DNA of 64,000 bases from Paenibacillus timonensis (lineage in GTDB: Bacteria; Bacillota; Bacilli; Paenibacillales; Paenibacillaceae). Of the stretch, positions 39,662-48,067 are shown one piece after another (the first letter of the stretch is position 1; the number at the start of each line of letters is the position of its first letter). The DNA is taken from assembly GCF_009725205.1 (NCBI RefSeq), contig NZ_WNZY01000019.1:1-64000 (forward strand), read 5' to 3'. The notes beneath the pieces were generated by a model that worked only from the letters and a program-made list of their open reading frames with translations, searched no databases and was not told the DNA's origin. Both the position numbers and the translations under genes were made by a program.

Positions 39662-40417
39662 ATGAAACCCCAAATTGCGTTGCAACTGTGGAGTATTCAG
39701 GATGCATGCAAAGACAATTTCTATGAGGCGTTAAAAGAAGTGAAGCGGAGCGGCTATGATGGCGTCGAATTTGCCGGTTATCATGGGAGAAGTGCTGCGG
39801 AAGTAAAAAGTTACCTGGAGGAAGTGGGACTGCAGGTTGCAGCTTCTCATCTATCTTTCGAGGCTCTGCAAAATGAGTTCGAGAAAACGCTGGCTTACGA
39901 GAAGGAGATCGGAAACTCTCGGATTGTCATTCCGTATGCGACCTTCCAAACCTTTGAAGCATGGCAAGCCTTCATTGCTGAGATGGAGGAGATTGCGAAG
40001 AAGGCGGCTGAGGAAGGCTTTGAGTTTTACTATCATAATCACGCCAATGAGTTTACGGAGATCCCCGGTCGAGACATCCTGCATGAGATGGTGAATCAGA
40101 CGAAACAGATCAACCTGGAGGTGGATCTTTATTGGCTGGCCGATTCCGGTGTGGACGCGATTCCTTGGTTGGAGGCGCATAAGGATCGGATTGGTCTTTT
40201 TCACATGAAAGATATGCAGGATTCTCCTCGAGAAAGCACGGAGATTGGCTCCGGCGTTCTGCCGATGAAAGAGTATGTCCAAATGGCGAAACGATTGGAT
40301 ATCCCATGGTTAATTGTGGAACAAGAGGAGTTTCAGAACTATCCGCCGCTGGAAGCAACAGCGATCGATTGCCAGCAACTTCGAGCGATGGTTGACGAGG
40401 TTTATTCGAAGTCATGA
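39662..40417 (+). CDS. Sugar phosphate isomerase/epimerase family protein
   Basis: The 251-residue protein is an AP-endonuclease-2-like TIM barrel: IALQLWSIQDACKDNFYEALKEVKRSGYDGVEFAG, FYYHNHANEF with metal-ligand His and Glu, LEVDLYWLADSGVDAI and RIGLFHMKDM. Such proteins isomerise or epimerise sugars, inososes or hydroxypyruvate. The substrate is unknown. AGGAGGAG precedes the ATG. It is a single-gene unit with its own promoter and terminator. Confidence 0.9.
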   Translation: MKPQIALQLWSIQDACKDNFYEALKEVKRSGYDGVEFAGYHGRSAAEVKSYLEEVGLQVAASHLSFEALQNEFEKTLAYEKEIGNSRIVIPYATFQTFEAWQAFIAEMEEIAKKAAEEGFEFYYHNHANEFTEIPGRDILHEMVNQTKQINLEVDLYWLADSGVDAIPWLEAHKDRIGLFHMKDMQDSPRESTEIGSGVLPMKEYVQMAKRLDIPWLIVEQEEFQNYPPLEATAIDCQQLRAMVDEVYSKS

Positions 40418-40430
40418 ATCAGGAGAAAGT

Positions 40431-40470
40431 AAAAACCCACCCCAAGGTTAGAGCCGAAGGTGGGTTTTTC
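40431..40470 (+). terminator. Rho-independent terminator
   Basis: An 11-base stem AAAAACCCACC/GGTGGGTTTTT (40431-40441 with 40459-40469) ends in T residues and could also work in reverse. Confidence 0.85.
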
Positions 40471-40608
40471 CGTATTATAGACTTAGAAGGGATCCCATCC
40501 AAGCCAATTGTCGAGGCCAAGTGTTAGCCGCACTTGGTCTTGTTACATAAATAATACTATACAAAGAACTGATCGACAAGAATATGGAAAATCGTCATAA
40601 AATACCGA

Positions 40609-41100
40609 GTGAAAAATGATATGGTAGATGCTGGAACGATAGGCTACGATCAGGAGAAGCAAGATGAGCTATCGATGAGTCAGTCCCAAAGCACTTGCTC
40701 AAGTAGAGGAGGGCTTATTCTGAAAATCAGTTCACAGGTCTATGTTAAAGGCAGCTTGGATGCGGTCGAACGGTATTGTCGAGCGTTTGGGTTAGAGAAA
40801 GTTCTTGAAATCAAGAATGAAGCGGGAAATGAGTACATGCACTGCGAATTGATGCAAGACGGTCAGCTGTTCATGGCCGTCAGCGAAGCGCCGAAGGAAT
40901 GCGACACCAGCCCCAAAACGTCCTGGCAGACCATGGCTTTCAATGTCAACGACATGGGGAGCGAGAACGCGGTCCGGCAGGCGTTTGACATTCTACAAGA
41001 AGGTGGTACGGTCATCGACCCACCGGGGCCGTGCGATTGGAACGCCTATTGCTCGAATGTAATCGATCGATTTGGCGTATTTTGGTGGATTGCAATATGA
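40609..41100 (+). CDS. VOC family protein (start uncertain)
   Basis: The recognisable part begins at ILKISSQVYVKGSLDAVERYCRAFGLEKV and ends RFGVFWWIAI, a PhnB-like VOC protein of about 125 residues. The open frame begins with GTG at 40609 but no convincing ribosome binding site precedes it or the ATG codons at 40621 and 40675. A strong GAGGAGG (40706-40712) lies inside the frame, seven bases before CTG at 40720, where homologous proteins would be expected to start. The first 37 codons may therefore be untranslated. I give the full frame. Function is unknown; the next gene follows 28 bases later. Confidence 0.7.
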   Translation: MKNDMVDAGTIGYDQEKQDELSMSQSQSTCSSRGGLILKISSQVYVKGSLDAVERYCRAFGLEKVLEIKNEAGNEYMHCELMQDGQLFMAVSEAPKECDTSPKTSWQTMAFNVNDMGSENAVRQAFDILQEGGTVIDPPGPCDWNAYCSNVIDRFGVFWWIAI

Positions 41101-41128
41101 GCATCTATTAAGTTAAGGAGGGCGAACG

Positions 41129-41605
41129 ATGCAATTTCGAATCATTTCGATCCCACCGTTTAAGGCGGTATCTTCCGGGGTGGATAAGAACGCTGATTTT
41201 TCGGAAAATGGAGTCCTCGGAAAGTTCAATGCTTACTTCTCCAAACTGAAACCCGGGCCGCGGGATGGTTTCATGCCAAGAGACTTCTTGTATTATGACG
41301 CGGAGAAGGAAGGCCTCGTGTGGATGTACGCTTTGACCGATGAGATGGACGCCGAAGGTTTTGAAGTGATGGACTTTGAAGGCGGTTCCTACCTCACCTA
41401 TCATTACAAAGACGGTGACCACGAAGCAAATGACCGGTTGTATCATGAGGCTTTGGCCTGGATTGAGGAATCCGAACATTTCGTTCTGGACCAAAGGACG
41501 AATCACTATGCGATGGGACATATCATTACGCCTCCGGAAGTGATTAAGGTGACGGGGACGGCTCAAATGGAAGCCTTCATTCCGGTCAGGCTCAAGACCA
41601 ACTAA
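41129..41605 (+). CDS. GyrI-like/AraC effector-binding domain protein
   Basis: The 158-residue protein matches the GyrI-like small-molecule-binding domain: QFRIISIPPFKAVSSGVD at the start, then YYDAEKEGLVWMYALTD and GGSYLTYHYKDGDHEANDRLYHEALAWIEES. Stand-alone members bind or hydrolyse hydrophobic or cationic compounds; no DNA-binding domain is present. AAGGAGGG precedes the ATG. It probably forms a two-gene unit with the preceding VOC gene. Confidence 0.82.
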   Translation: MQFRIISIPPFKAVSSGVDKNADFSENGVLGKFNAYFSKLKPGPRDGFMPRDFLYYDAEKEGLVWMYALTDEMDAEGFEVMDFEGGSYLTYHYKDGDHEANDRLYHEALAWIEESEHFVLDQRTNHYAMGHIITPPEVIKVTGTAQMEAFIPVRLKTN

Positions 41606-41610
41606 GAACA

Positions 41611-41647
41611 AGCCGATTCCTCTGAGATCAGAGCGAGTCGGCCTTTT
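41611..41647 (+). terminator. Rho-independent terminator
   Basis: A stem formed by AGCCGA with TCGGCC and an inner CTCTGA/TCAGAG is followed by TTTTT. Confidence 0.7.
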
Positions 41648-41696
41648 TGCTTTAGCAATAGTGGATGGATCGTCACAATCCGTACATGAACTTGGT

Positions 41697-41883
41697 GCTA
41701 ACGCTGGTGAGCGATGCTGTTATGGCAAAATTCGTTCTCCCGAATATTTAACGACGCTGAAACACGCTATTTGAGCATAAACCGAGTGAAATGGCAGCAA
41801 AGTAGGGGGATAAGCCTTGTAGTAAGCGTTAGAATCGTAAAGCAGTAGTTTTAGGCGATATAAGAACTGTGGCAAGCGTTAGC
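41697..41883. repeat. Non-coding element bounded by GCTAACGCT inverted repeats
   Basis: GCTAACGCT (41697-41705) and its reverse complement AGCGTTAGC (41875-41883) bound 187 bases, with another AGCGTTAG at 41825-41832. No reading frame in 41606-42068 looks like a gene, and no transposase or target duplication is obvious. It may be a small non-autonomous element or a regulatory region of the AraC gene. Confidence 0.4.
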
Positions 41884-42068
41884 CGCTTGGTGGAAGCAAA
41901 TGACAACAGCCTCCGTGAAGAACCAGGCGTATCCGCAAATCCAGGTCTTCTTGCCTGTTGACGCCGCAGCACGTCAGATATTCAAGGAATGAGGTTGTCC
42001 CGTGGAGTGCTCTCCCTTATAATCAATCTGAATATGTAAAATACAACGCATGGGGAGTCAACGGGTGT

Positions 42069-42935
42069 ATGAGCGACTATTTGGAAATCCCGGAATTCGA
42101 GGATTCCATTCCGTTTCGAACGTTTTTGAATGACGGGATGACGATTGTCTATCCGCATTGGCATAAAGAAATCGAAATCATTTATTCGCGCAAAGGCAAG
42201 GTGAACATCGGCGTTGATGAAGATATCGTTCAGTTGGAGGAAGGGGAGATCTTCTTCTTTCCCAGCGGAAAAGCCCACTATTTCTTGGCTTCGCCGGATA
42301 GTGAACGATATGTTTATCAGTTTAACCTGATGCTGTTCGATGAGAGGATCTTGCGGGTTTCCGAAGATTCTTTGTTGAGTCTCTTTGAATCGGGAGAGCC
42401 GCTGAGCCGTAACTGGCCGCAGTCGCTTGCTCAGAAAGCTACGGAGCTGCTGGTTCACCTGTATGAGGTCGAAGAGAGTAAACCCGTGGGGATGAATTAT
42501 TTGACACTCGGGTATCTGTATCAATTGATAGGGGAATTCTATTTGCATCTGCCAAGGCGATCGACCCCTGCAGTGCCTACGAAACGTTCCGCCATTCAAC
42601 ACAAAGAAACGTTGGATATGCTAAATCAGGTTTTTGAATATGTGGAGAATCGTTATCGGGAAATCATTACGCTGGAAGACGTTGCGAAATTCGTGGGCTT
42701 CAGCCCGTATTATTTCACGCGTTTCTTCAAGACCAATACGGGACAAACGTTCATGCAGTTCCTGACGGAGTATCGGGTAAATCAAGCAAAATTCATTTTG
42801 GCCAACGAAAATATTCCGATGATCGAGGTCGCCGAGAAAGCCGGGTTTGCCAGCGTGAAAACCTTTCATCATGTGTTTAAGGATGAGGTAGGGCAATCGC
42901 CGCTGCAGTATCGAAAAAATCTGAATAAGCCTTGA
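42069..42935 (+). CDS. AraC family transcriptional regulator
   Basis: The regulator of about 288 residues has a cupin domain (MTIVYPHWHKEIEIIYSRKGKVNIGVDEDIVQLEEGEIFFFPSGKAHYF) and two C-terminal helix-turn-helix units (LEDVAKFVGFSPYYFTRFFKTNTGQTFMQFL; IEVAEKAGFASVKTFHHVFKDEVGQSPLQYRK). I prefer the start at 42069, with GGGGAG 11 bases upstream, over a TTG at 41958 that lies in a non-coding-looking region. It sits just upstream of the four-gene sugar operon and is its most likely activator. Confidence 0.85.
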   Translation: MSDYLEIPEFEDSIPFRTFLNDGMTIVYPHWHKEIEIIYSRKGKVNIGVDEDIVQLEEGEIFFFPSGKAHYFLASPDSERYVYQFNLMLFDERILRVSEDSLLSLFESGEPLSRNWPQSLAQKATELLVHLYEVEESKPVGMNYLTLGYLYQLIGEFYLHLPRRSTPAVPTKRSAIQHKETLDMLNQVFEYVENRYREIITLEDVAKFVGFSPYYFTRFFKTNTGQTFMQFLTEYRVNQAKFILANENIPMIEVAEKAGFASVKTFHHVFKDEVGQSPLQYRKNLNKP

Positions 42936-42983
42936 AAACAAAGGGTTTGAACGAGTGGATCTCGTTTAAGCCCTTTGTTTTTT
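42935..42983 (+). terminator. Rho-independent terminator
   Basis: A long stem pairs 42935-42954 with 42961-42981 and is followed by T residues, which separates the AraC gene from the operon downstream. Confidence 0.85.
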
Positions 42984-43053
42984 GGGCAGAGGCAGCGCAA
43001 TATTCAGGAGTTTTTTGCGAGAAAAGCGGGAAGAAAGCGGCTTCAGATTTGGC

Positions 43054-43084
43054 TATAATGAATTCAACAATAGAAACGCTTTCA
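43054..43084 (+). promoter_or_regulatory. -10 box and cre-like site before the Gfo/Idh operon
   Basis: TATAAT lies at 43054-43059. AATAGAAACGCTTTCA at 43069-43084 matches the CcpA cre pattern WWTGNAANCGNWNNCW except for one base. It lies just after the expected start of transcription, where CcpA would block elongation or initiation. No good -35 is seen, as expected for an activator-dependent promoter. Confidence 0.5.
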
Positions 43085-43095
43085 GGAGGTAAATG

Positions 43096-44169
43096 ATGAA
43101 ATTAAAAGTTGGAATTATCGGATGTGGCGGGATCGCAGGCGGCAAGCATATGCCAGCTCTTTCTAAGGTTGAAGAAGTGGAAATGGTGGCTTTTTGCGAT
43201 ATCATCGTTGAACGCGCCGAAGAAGCAAAAGCGAAATTCGGAACCCCGGATGCCAAGGTGTTTGAGGATTACAAGACCATGTTAGCCAATACGGATTTGG
43301 ATGTCGTACACGTATGTACGCCAAACTCCTCGCATGCCGTCCTTTCGATTGCAGCGATGGAAGCAGGCTGTCACGTCATGTGCGAAAAGCCGATGGCGAA
43401 AACGTCTGAAGAAGCCAGAAGCATGATTGAAGCGTCCAAGCGTACCGGCAAGAAGCTAACGATCGGTTATCAAAACCGTTTCCGGACCGATTCGAGATAT
43501 CTGCATCAATTTTGCGAAGAAGGCGGTTTGGGAGAGATTTATTTTGGAAAAGCCCATGCGATTCGCCGTCGTGCCGTTCCAACCTGGGGCGTGTTCTTGG
43601 ATGAGGAAGCTCAAGGCGGGGGGCCATTGATCGATATCGGCACGCACGCGTTGGACCTGACACTCTGGATGATGAACAACTACAAGCCGAAATACGTGGT
43701 TGGGAAAACGTATCATGCTTTATCCCAAACGCCTAATGCTGCGAATGCTTGGGGACCTTGGGATCCTGAGAAATTCACCGTGGAAGACTCCGCGTTTGGA
43801 TTTGTGGTGATGGAGAACGGGGCAACGATCTTCCTGGAATCCAGTTGGGCCCTGAACAGCCTGGATGTGAAAGAAGCCAAAACGACGCTCTGCGGAACCA
43901 AAGCGGGCGCCGATATGAACAACGGCTTGACCATCAACGGCGAAGATCACAGCTTGTTGTATGAGAAGAAAATTGAACTGCAAACCGGGGGCGTTGCCTT
44001 CTACGATGGCGCAGGGGAGAGACCGGAAGTTCTTGAAGCCCATTCTTGGATTCAAGCCATCCTAAATGATACCGAACCTGTCGTGAAGCCGGAGGAAGCC
44101 TTAGTGGTTACGGAAATCCTAGAAGCGATTTATAAATCCTCGAAAACCGGCGAACCCGTGTACCTATAA
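43096..44169 (+). CDS. Gfo/Idh/MocA family oxidoreductase
   Basis: The 357-residue protein has an N-terminal Rossmann fold (VGIIGCGGIAGGKHMPAL) and the family motif MCEKPMAKT, followed by the C-terminal alpha/beta domain with FGKAHAIRRRAVPTWG and DIGTHALDL. These enzymes oxidise or reduce sugars and cyclitols with NAD(P). It is the first gene of the operon. GGAGG precedes two adjacent ATG codons (43093 and 43096). The second has the better spacing. The partner genes suggest a role in catabolism of an oxidised sugar or inositol-like compound. Confidence 0.92.
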   Translation: MKLKVGIIGCGGIAGGKHMPALSKVEEVEMVAFCDIIVERAEEAKAKFGTPDAKVFEDYKTMLANTDLDVVHVCTPNSSHAVLSIAAMEAGCHVMCEKPMAKTSEEARSMIEASKRTGKKLTIGYQNRFRTDSRYLHQFCEEGGLGEIYFGKAHAIRRRAVPTWGVFLDEEAQGGGPLIDIGTHALDLTLWMMNNYKPKYVVGKTYHALSQTPNAANAWGPWDPEKFTVEDSAFGFVVMENGATIFLESSWALNSLDVKEAKTTLCGTKAGADMNNGLTINGEDHSLLYEKKIELQTGGVAFYDGAGERPEVLEAHSWIQAILNDTEPVVKPEEALVVTEILEAIYKSSKTGEPVYL

Positions 44170-44187
44170 GATCAAGGAGAGATATCC

Positions 44188-44898
44188 ATGATTCAAGTAA
44201 CCGTATGGAACGAATTTCGGCATGAGAAAACAGACCAGGCCGTTCAGGACATGTATCCGGAGGGCATTCATGGGCAATTGGCGAAGTTCTTGAGCGAAGA
44301 CCAGTTCAAGGTGAAGACAGCGACTTTGGACGAACCGGAGCATGGCTTGACGGAAGAAGTATTGGAGGACACCGATGTCTTGATCTGGTGGGGACATATG
44401 GCGCATGATGAAGTGCGGGATGAAATCGTGGATCGCGTGCATAAACGGGTTCTTGAAGGCATGGGTCTTGTTGTGCTGCATTCGGGACATTTCTCGAAAA
44501 TATTCAAGAAACTCATGGGCACTTCCTGTGATCTCAAATGGCGGGAAGACGGCAAACACTGCCGCATTTGGAACGTGAACCCGAGCCACCCAATCGCGGA
44601 AGGAATTGGCGATTTCATTGAATTGGATAAAGAAGAGATGTACGGAGAGCATTTCGATATTCCGGCACCGGATGAATTGGTCTTTATCAGTTGGTTCCCT
44701 GGGGGCGAAGTCTTCCGCAGCGGTTGTACTTACCGCCGTGGAAACGGGAAGATCTTCTACTTCCAACCTGGACATGAAACCTATCCAAGTTATTATCACG
44801 AGAAAGTGCAGAAGGTCATCAAGAATGGGATTCGTTGGTGCGCTCCAACCCAAAATGGGTATCCTGTCTATGGTCACTATGAAGCACGCGAAAAATAA
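44188..44898 (+). CDS. ThuA-like domain protein
   Basis: The 236-residue protein is a ThuA-type class I glutamine amidotransferase-like fold: [42 protein letters not shown] and [40 protein letters not shown]. ThuA proteins take part in trehalose and related sugar catabolism (3-keto-disaccharide routes), but their exact reaction is not clear. It follows the first Gfo/Idh gene by 18 bases. AAGGAGAG precedes the ATG. Confidence 0.92.
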   Translation: MIQVTVWNEFRHEKTDQAVQDMYPEGIHGQLAKFLSEDQFKVKTATLDEPEHGLTEEVLEDTDVLIWWGHMAHDEVRDEIVDRVHKRVLEGMGLVVLHSGHFSKIFKKLMGTSCDLKWREDGKHCRIWNVNPSHPIAEGIGDFIELDKEEMYGEHFDIPAPDELVFISWFPGGEVFRSGCTYRRGNGKIFYFQPGHETYPSYYHEKVQKVIKNGIRWCAPTQNGYPVYGHYEAREK

Positions 44899-44911
44899 GG
44901 AGTGATTGTCG

Positions 44912-45880
44912 ATGAAACTGGGAGTATTTACGCCATTGTTTAACGCATTAAGCTTTGATGAGATGATCGAGGAGGTTGCCAAGAAGGGATTGCAGACGGT
45001 GGAAATTGGCACCGGCGGCTATCCGGGCAACGCGCACTTGGATATCGATAAGTTATTGGCAAGCAGTGAAGCAAGAACAGAATATCTCGCTAAATTAGCC
45101 GATAAGGGCTTGGAGATCTCCGCGCTCAGCTGCCATAACAACCCGATCTCTCCGGTTAAAGAAGTGGCTGCAGAAGCGGACGAATTACTGCGTAAGACAA
45201 TCAAGCTGGCAAGCTTACTGAACGTTCCGGTTGTCAATGGATTCTCCGGCGTATCGGGTGGGAACGCGGCGGATACCCAAGTCAACTGGCCGGTATTGCC
45301 TTGGCCAACCGAATATGATGACAGCTACACGTACCAATGGGAACATAAATTGATTCCGTATTGGAAAGGGATCAACACGGAGGCCGAAGCGGCGGGCGTG
45401 AAGATCGGGATTGAGCTCCATGGCGGCTTCCTGGCGCATACGCCTTACACCATGTTGAAGTTGCGGGAAGCGACCGGCAAAGCCATCGGCTGCAATTTGG
45501 ATCCAAGCCATTTGTGGTGGCAGGGGATCGATCCGGTCGCTGCCGTCAAGATTCTTGGGGAGGCCGGAGCGATCCACCATTTCCACGCGAAGGATACTTA
45601 TTTGGATCAGGATAACATCAATATGTACGGCTTAACCGACATGCAGCCCTACGGGAATGTGAAGAGTCGGGCCTGGACCTTCCGTTCGGTAGGTTGCGGC
45701 CATGACTTGAAGGTATGGTCGGATATCATCTCCGCCTTGCGCGTATATGGTTACGATTATGTGTTAAGCATTGAGCATGAGGATCCAATTATGTCGGTTG
45801 ACGAAGGTTTAACCCGTGCCATTACCAACTTGAAATCGATCATGATTCATGAACAACCCTCAGCCATGTGGTGGGCGTAA
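44912..45880 (+). CDS. Sugar phosphate isomerase/epimerase family protein
   Basis: The 323-residue TIM-barrel protein has KLGVFTPLFNALSFDEMIEEV at the start and metal-site segments LSCHNNPISP, GIELHGGFLAHTP, GCNLDPSHLWWQGIDPV and IHHFHAKDTY, typical of the IolE/YcjR-type branch. YcjR-like enzymes act on 3-keto sugars, and this fits the Gfo/Idh and ThuA neighbours. The start at 44912 follows AAGGAG by nine bases. An in-frame TTG at 44906 is closer to that site. It is 13 bases after thuA and overlaps only the untranslated leader of the next gene. Confidence 0.92.
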   Translation: MKLGVFTPLFNALSFDEMIEEVAKKGLQTVEIGTGGYPGNAHLDIDKLLASSEARTEYLAKLADKGLEISALSCHNNPISPVKEVAAEADELLRKTIKLASLLNVPVVNGFSGVSGGNAADTQVNWPVLPWPTEYDDSYTYQWEHKLIPYWKGINTEAEAAGVKIGIELHGGFLAHTPYTMLKLREATGKAIGCNLDPSHLWWQGIDPVAAVKILGEAGAIHHFHAKDTYLDQDNINMYGLTDMQPYGNVKSRAWTFRSVGCGHDLKVWSDIISALRVYGYDYVLSIEHEDPIMSVDEGLTRAITNLKSIMIHEQPSAMWWA

Positions 45881-45893
45881 AGGAGCTAACGCG

Positions 45894-46931
45894 ATGTCAA
45901 TCATCAATTTCGCCGTAATCGGCTATGGCGGTATGGGTTCTTACCATGCCCACAACTTGATCCCTGCGGAGAGCACTCGTATCCATGTGGTGGGGACCTA
46001 TGATATCTCCGGAGAAAGACAGCAAATCTCCAAAGGGAAAGGCCTTCATATTTATGAAAGCCTGGATGAAGTCTTAAAGGATGGCAACATCGAAGCGATT
46101 CTGATTGCGACACCTAATGATTCGCATAAAGAAATCGCGATCCGAGCTCTGCGGGCGGGTAAGCATGTGGTCTGCGAAAAGCCTGTAGCGATGAATACCG
46201 ATGAGCTCGACGAGATTCTGGCGGTTGCCAAAGAGACCGGAAACGTCTTTATGGTTCACCAGAATCGTCGGTGGGACCCGGATTTCCTGATCATTCGTCA
46301 GTTGTATCAGAACAAGACGATCGGGGACATCTTCCAAATTGAAACCCGTGTTCAAGGAGCCAATGGCATCCCAGGCGATTGGCGTCATTTGGAGAAACAC
46401 GGCGGCGGCATGCTGCTCGATTGGGGTGTCCATTTGCTGGATCAACTGCTTTGGCTGGTCGATAGTCCCGTTCAAAGCGTGCACTCGGATTTGAGTTATA
46501 TCTTGGGCGATGAAGTGGATGACGGATTCATGAGCTACATCACCTTCGAAAATGGCGTGAGAGCACTAGTCGAGGTAGGGACCACCAACTATACCAAGCT
46601 CCCTCGTTGGTATGTGAAGGGTCTTGAAGGAACCGCGAAGATTAACGATTGGGATTTGTCCGGCGAGATCATCGCGGCTACCGGTCGCAAGGATGTAGCG
46701 GCTCCGACACCAATTCAAGCGGGTGTGGGACTCACCAAAACGATGGCGCCTCCTTCGGAAGAAGCCACCGAGAAATTGGCCTTCCCGGAAGCCAAAGCGG
46801 ATTTCGTCCCGTTCTATCAAAACTTCTATGAGGTCGTTCGCGAAGGGGCGGAGCCGATCGTGAAGAATGAGGAAGTTCGCAAGGTCTTGAAGCTGATTGA
46901 TGATATTTTTGAATCTTGCCACAAGGGTTGA
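45894..46931 (+). CDS. Gfo/Idh/MocA family oxidoreductase
   Basis: The 345-residue enzyme has the NAD(P) motif IGYGGMGSYHAHNL, the CEKPVAMN motif and MVHQNRRWDPDFLIIRQL. It closes the four-gene operon. A pair of Gfo/Idh dehydrogenases with ThuA and an isomerase matches the layout of pathways that oxidise and later reduce C3 of a glycoside or sugar. AAAGGAG precedes the ATG, 13 bases after the isomerase gene. Its sequence differs clearly from the first Gfo/Idh protein, so it is not a recent duplicate. Confidence 0.92.
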   Translation: MSIINFAVIGYGGMGSYHAHNLIPAESTRIHVVGTYDISGERQQISKGKGLHIYESLDEVLKDGNIEAILIATPNDSHKEIAIRALRAGKHVVCEKPVAMNTDELDEILAVAKETGNVFMVHQNRRWDPDFLIIRQLYQNKTIGDIFQIETRVQGANGIPGDWRHLEKHGGGMLLDWGVHLLDQLLWLVDSPVQSVHSDLSYILGDEVDDGFMSYITFENGVRALVEVGTTNYTKLPRWYVKGLEGTAKINDWDLSGEIIAATGRKDVAAPTPIQAGVGLTKTMAPPSEEATEKLAFPEAKADFVPFYQNFYEVVREGAEPIVKNEEVRKVLKLIDDIFESCHKG

Positions 46932-46953
46932 ACATAGAAACCACTCCACAAGA

Positions 46954-46980
46954 AGGCTAACCAAACGGTTAGCCTTTTTT
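46954..46980 (+). terminator. Rho-independent terminator of the operon
   Basis: A perfect ten-base stem AAGGCTAACC/GGTTAGCCTT with a four-base loop is followed by T residues. Confidence 0.9.
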
Positions 46981-47012
46981 GTGTTGTATTGCTCTTCAAA
47001 TTGAAAAACCAC

Positions 47013-47069
47013 TTGACATAGACAACCTAGTTGACTATATTGGAAACAAACAAGACAACTTGGTTGTCT
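47013..47069 (+). promoter_or_regulatory. Promoter with two MarR-type operators
   Basis: TTGACA (47013-47018) and TATATT (47036-47041) are 17 bases apart. The spacer is filled by TAGACAACCTAGTTGACTA (47019-47037), and a second copy AGACAACTTGGTTGTCT lies at 47053-47069. The dyad centres are 33 bases, about three turns, apart. The likely binder is the MarR protein of the same operon. Confidence 0.75.
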
Positions 47070-47087
47070 AAATGAGGAGGAAGAATG

Positions 47088-47975
47088 ATGAACAGTACAA
47101 CATCAAACACATCGATTCCTGGGATTACGCATCACACCGCGCACGTTAACGGTGCCACGATTCATTACGTGTCCGCTGGGACTACCGGATCCCCGATCCT
47201 TTTGATCCACGGGTTCCCGGAGACCTGGTGGACGTTTCACAAACTCATTCCTTTACTTGCCTTAAACCATCGGGTATTCGCGGTCGATTTACGCGGTTTC
47301 GGTGATTCAAGCCATGACGAGGGGGATTATGACAGCGCGACTTCTGCTGAGGATTTGCATCAACTCATCGGGCAGCTCGGCATAGGTCCGGTGCACCTCA
47401 CGGGGCAAGATATTAGCGGATCAACGGTCTTCCGACTCGCTGCCATGCATCCGGAAGATGTTCGCAGTTTCACCGCCATCGAGATGGGGCTTGCCGGATT
47501 CGGCCTTGAAAGCTTGGGCGACATCACGCATGGCGGCTCATGGCATATTGGCGTTTTGGCAGCACCCGGTATCGCCGAAATGCTCCTTGTCAACCACGAA
47601 AGGGAGTTCCTGGGGGAGTGGGCCTTTCCTTCCATGATCGCAGTTCAGGGAGCGATCACGGATGCGGACATTGACGAGTTCGTCCGTACTTACTCTCGTC
47701 CGGGCGGCTGGCGTGGAGCGATCGGTCTCTACCAGTCCATGCTCACGGAAGGCGACAGCATTAAGGCAATCGCCCAAACACATCCACTGACCATGCCGGT
47801 TCTGGCTGTAGGTGCTGGCGGTGGAACGTTTACCGAGAGTACCGTAAGGCAGATCACGACCGGGATGATCCAATCTGTGCAACTTGAAGGCGTTGGTCAT
47901 TACGTTGCTATGGAGGCCCCGACGGCTCTATCGACGACGATCCTCGACTTCCTTGAGAGTGTCGACAGAGCTTGA
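47088..47975 (+). CDS. Alpha/beta hydrolase, epoxide hydrolase/haloalkane dehalogenase-like
   Basis: The 295-residue enzyme has the alpha/beta hydrolase core: ILLIHGFPETWWTFHKLIP (oxyanion HGFP), the DLRGFGDS strand, the nucleophile elbow TGQDISGSTVF (candidate Asp) and a C-terminal His in EGVGHYVAMEAP. The nucleophile being Asp and not Ser points to epoxide hydrolase or dehalogenase chemistry. Two ATG codons (47085 and 47088) follow GAGGAGG. The second has better spacing. It is co-transcribed with a MarR gene from a promoter with two operators, and so is probably induced by its substrate. Confidence 0.88.
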   Translation: MNSTTSNTSIPGITHHTAHVNGATIHYVSAGTTGSPILLIHGFPETWWTFHKLIPLLALNHRVFAVDLRGFGDSSHDEGDYDSATSAEDLHQLIGQLGIGPVHLTGQDISGSTVFRLAAMHPEDVRSFTAIEMGLAGFGLESLGDITHGGSWHIGVLAAPGIAEMLLVNHEREFLGEWAFPSMIAVQGAITDADIDEFVRTYSRPGGWRGAIGLYQSMLTEGDSIKAIAQTHPLTMPVLAVGAGGGTFTESTVRQITTGMIQSVQLEGVGHYVAMEAPTALSTTILDFLESVDRA

Positions 47976-48067
47976 GCTTGGCTTGGTAAATAAGCAAAAA
48001 ATGCTGGAAAAGGAGGGTGCGATGGGGTAAAGTAAATAGAAACACGCTTACAAAGGAAGGATCCCTT

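Noticed and set aside
44164-45012. A 282-codon minus-strand open frame across the ThuA and isomerase genes
   Set aside because: It is antisense to two conserved genes and has no recognisable family pattern or initiation signal.
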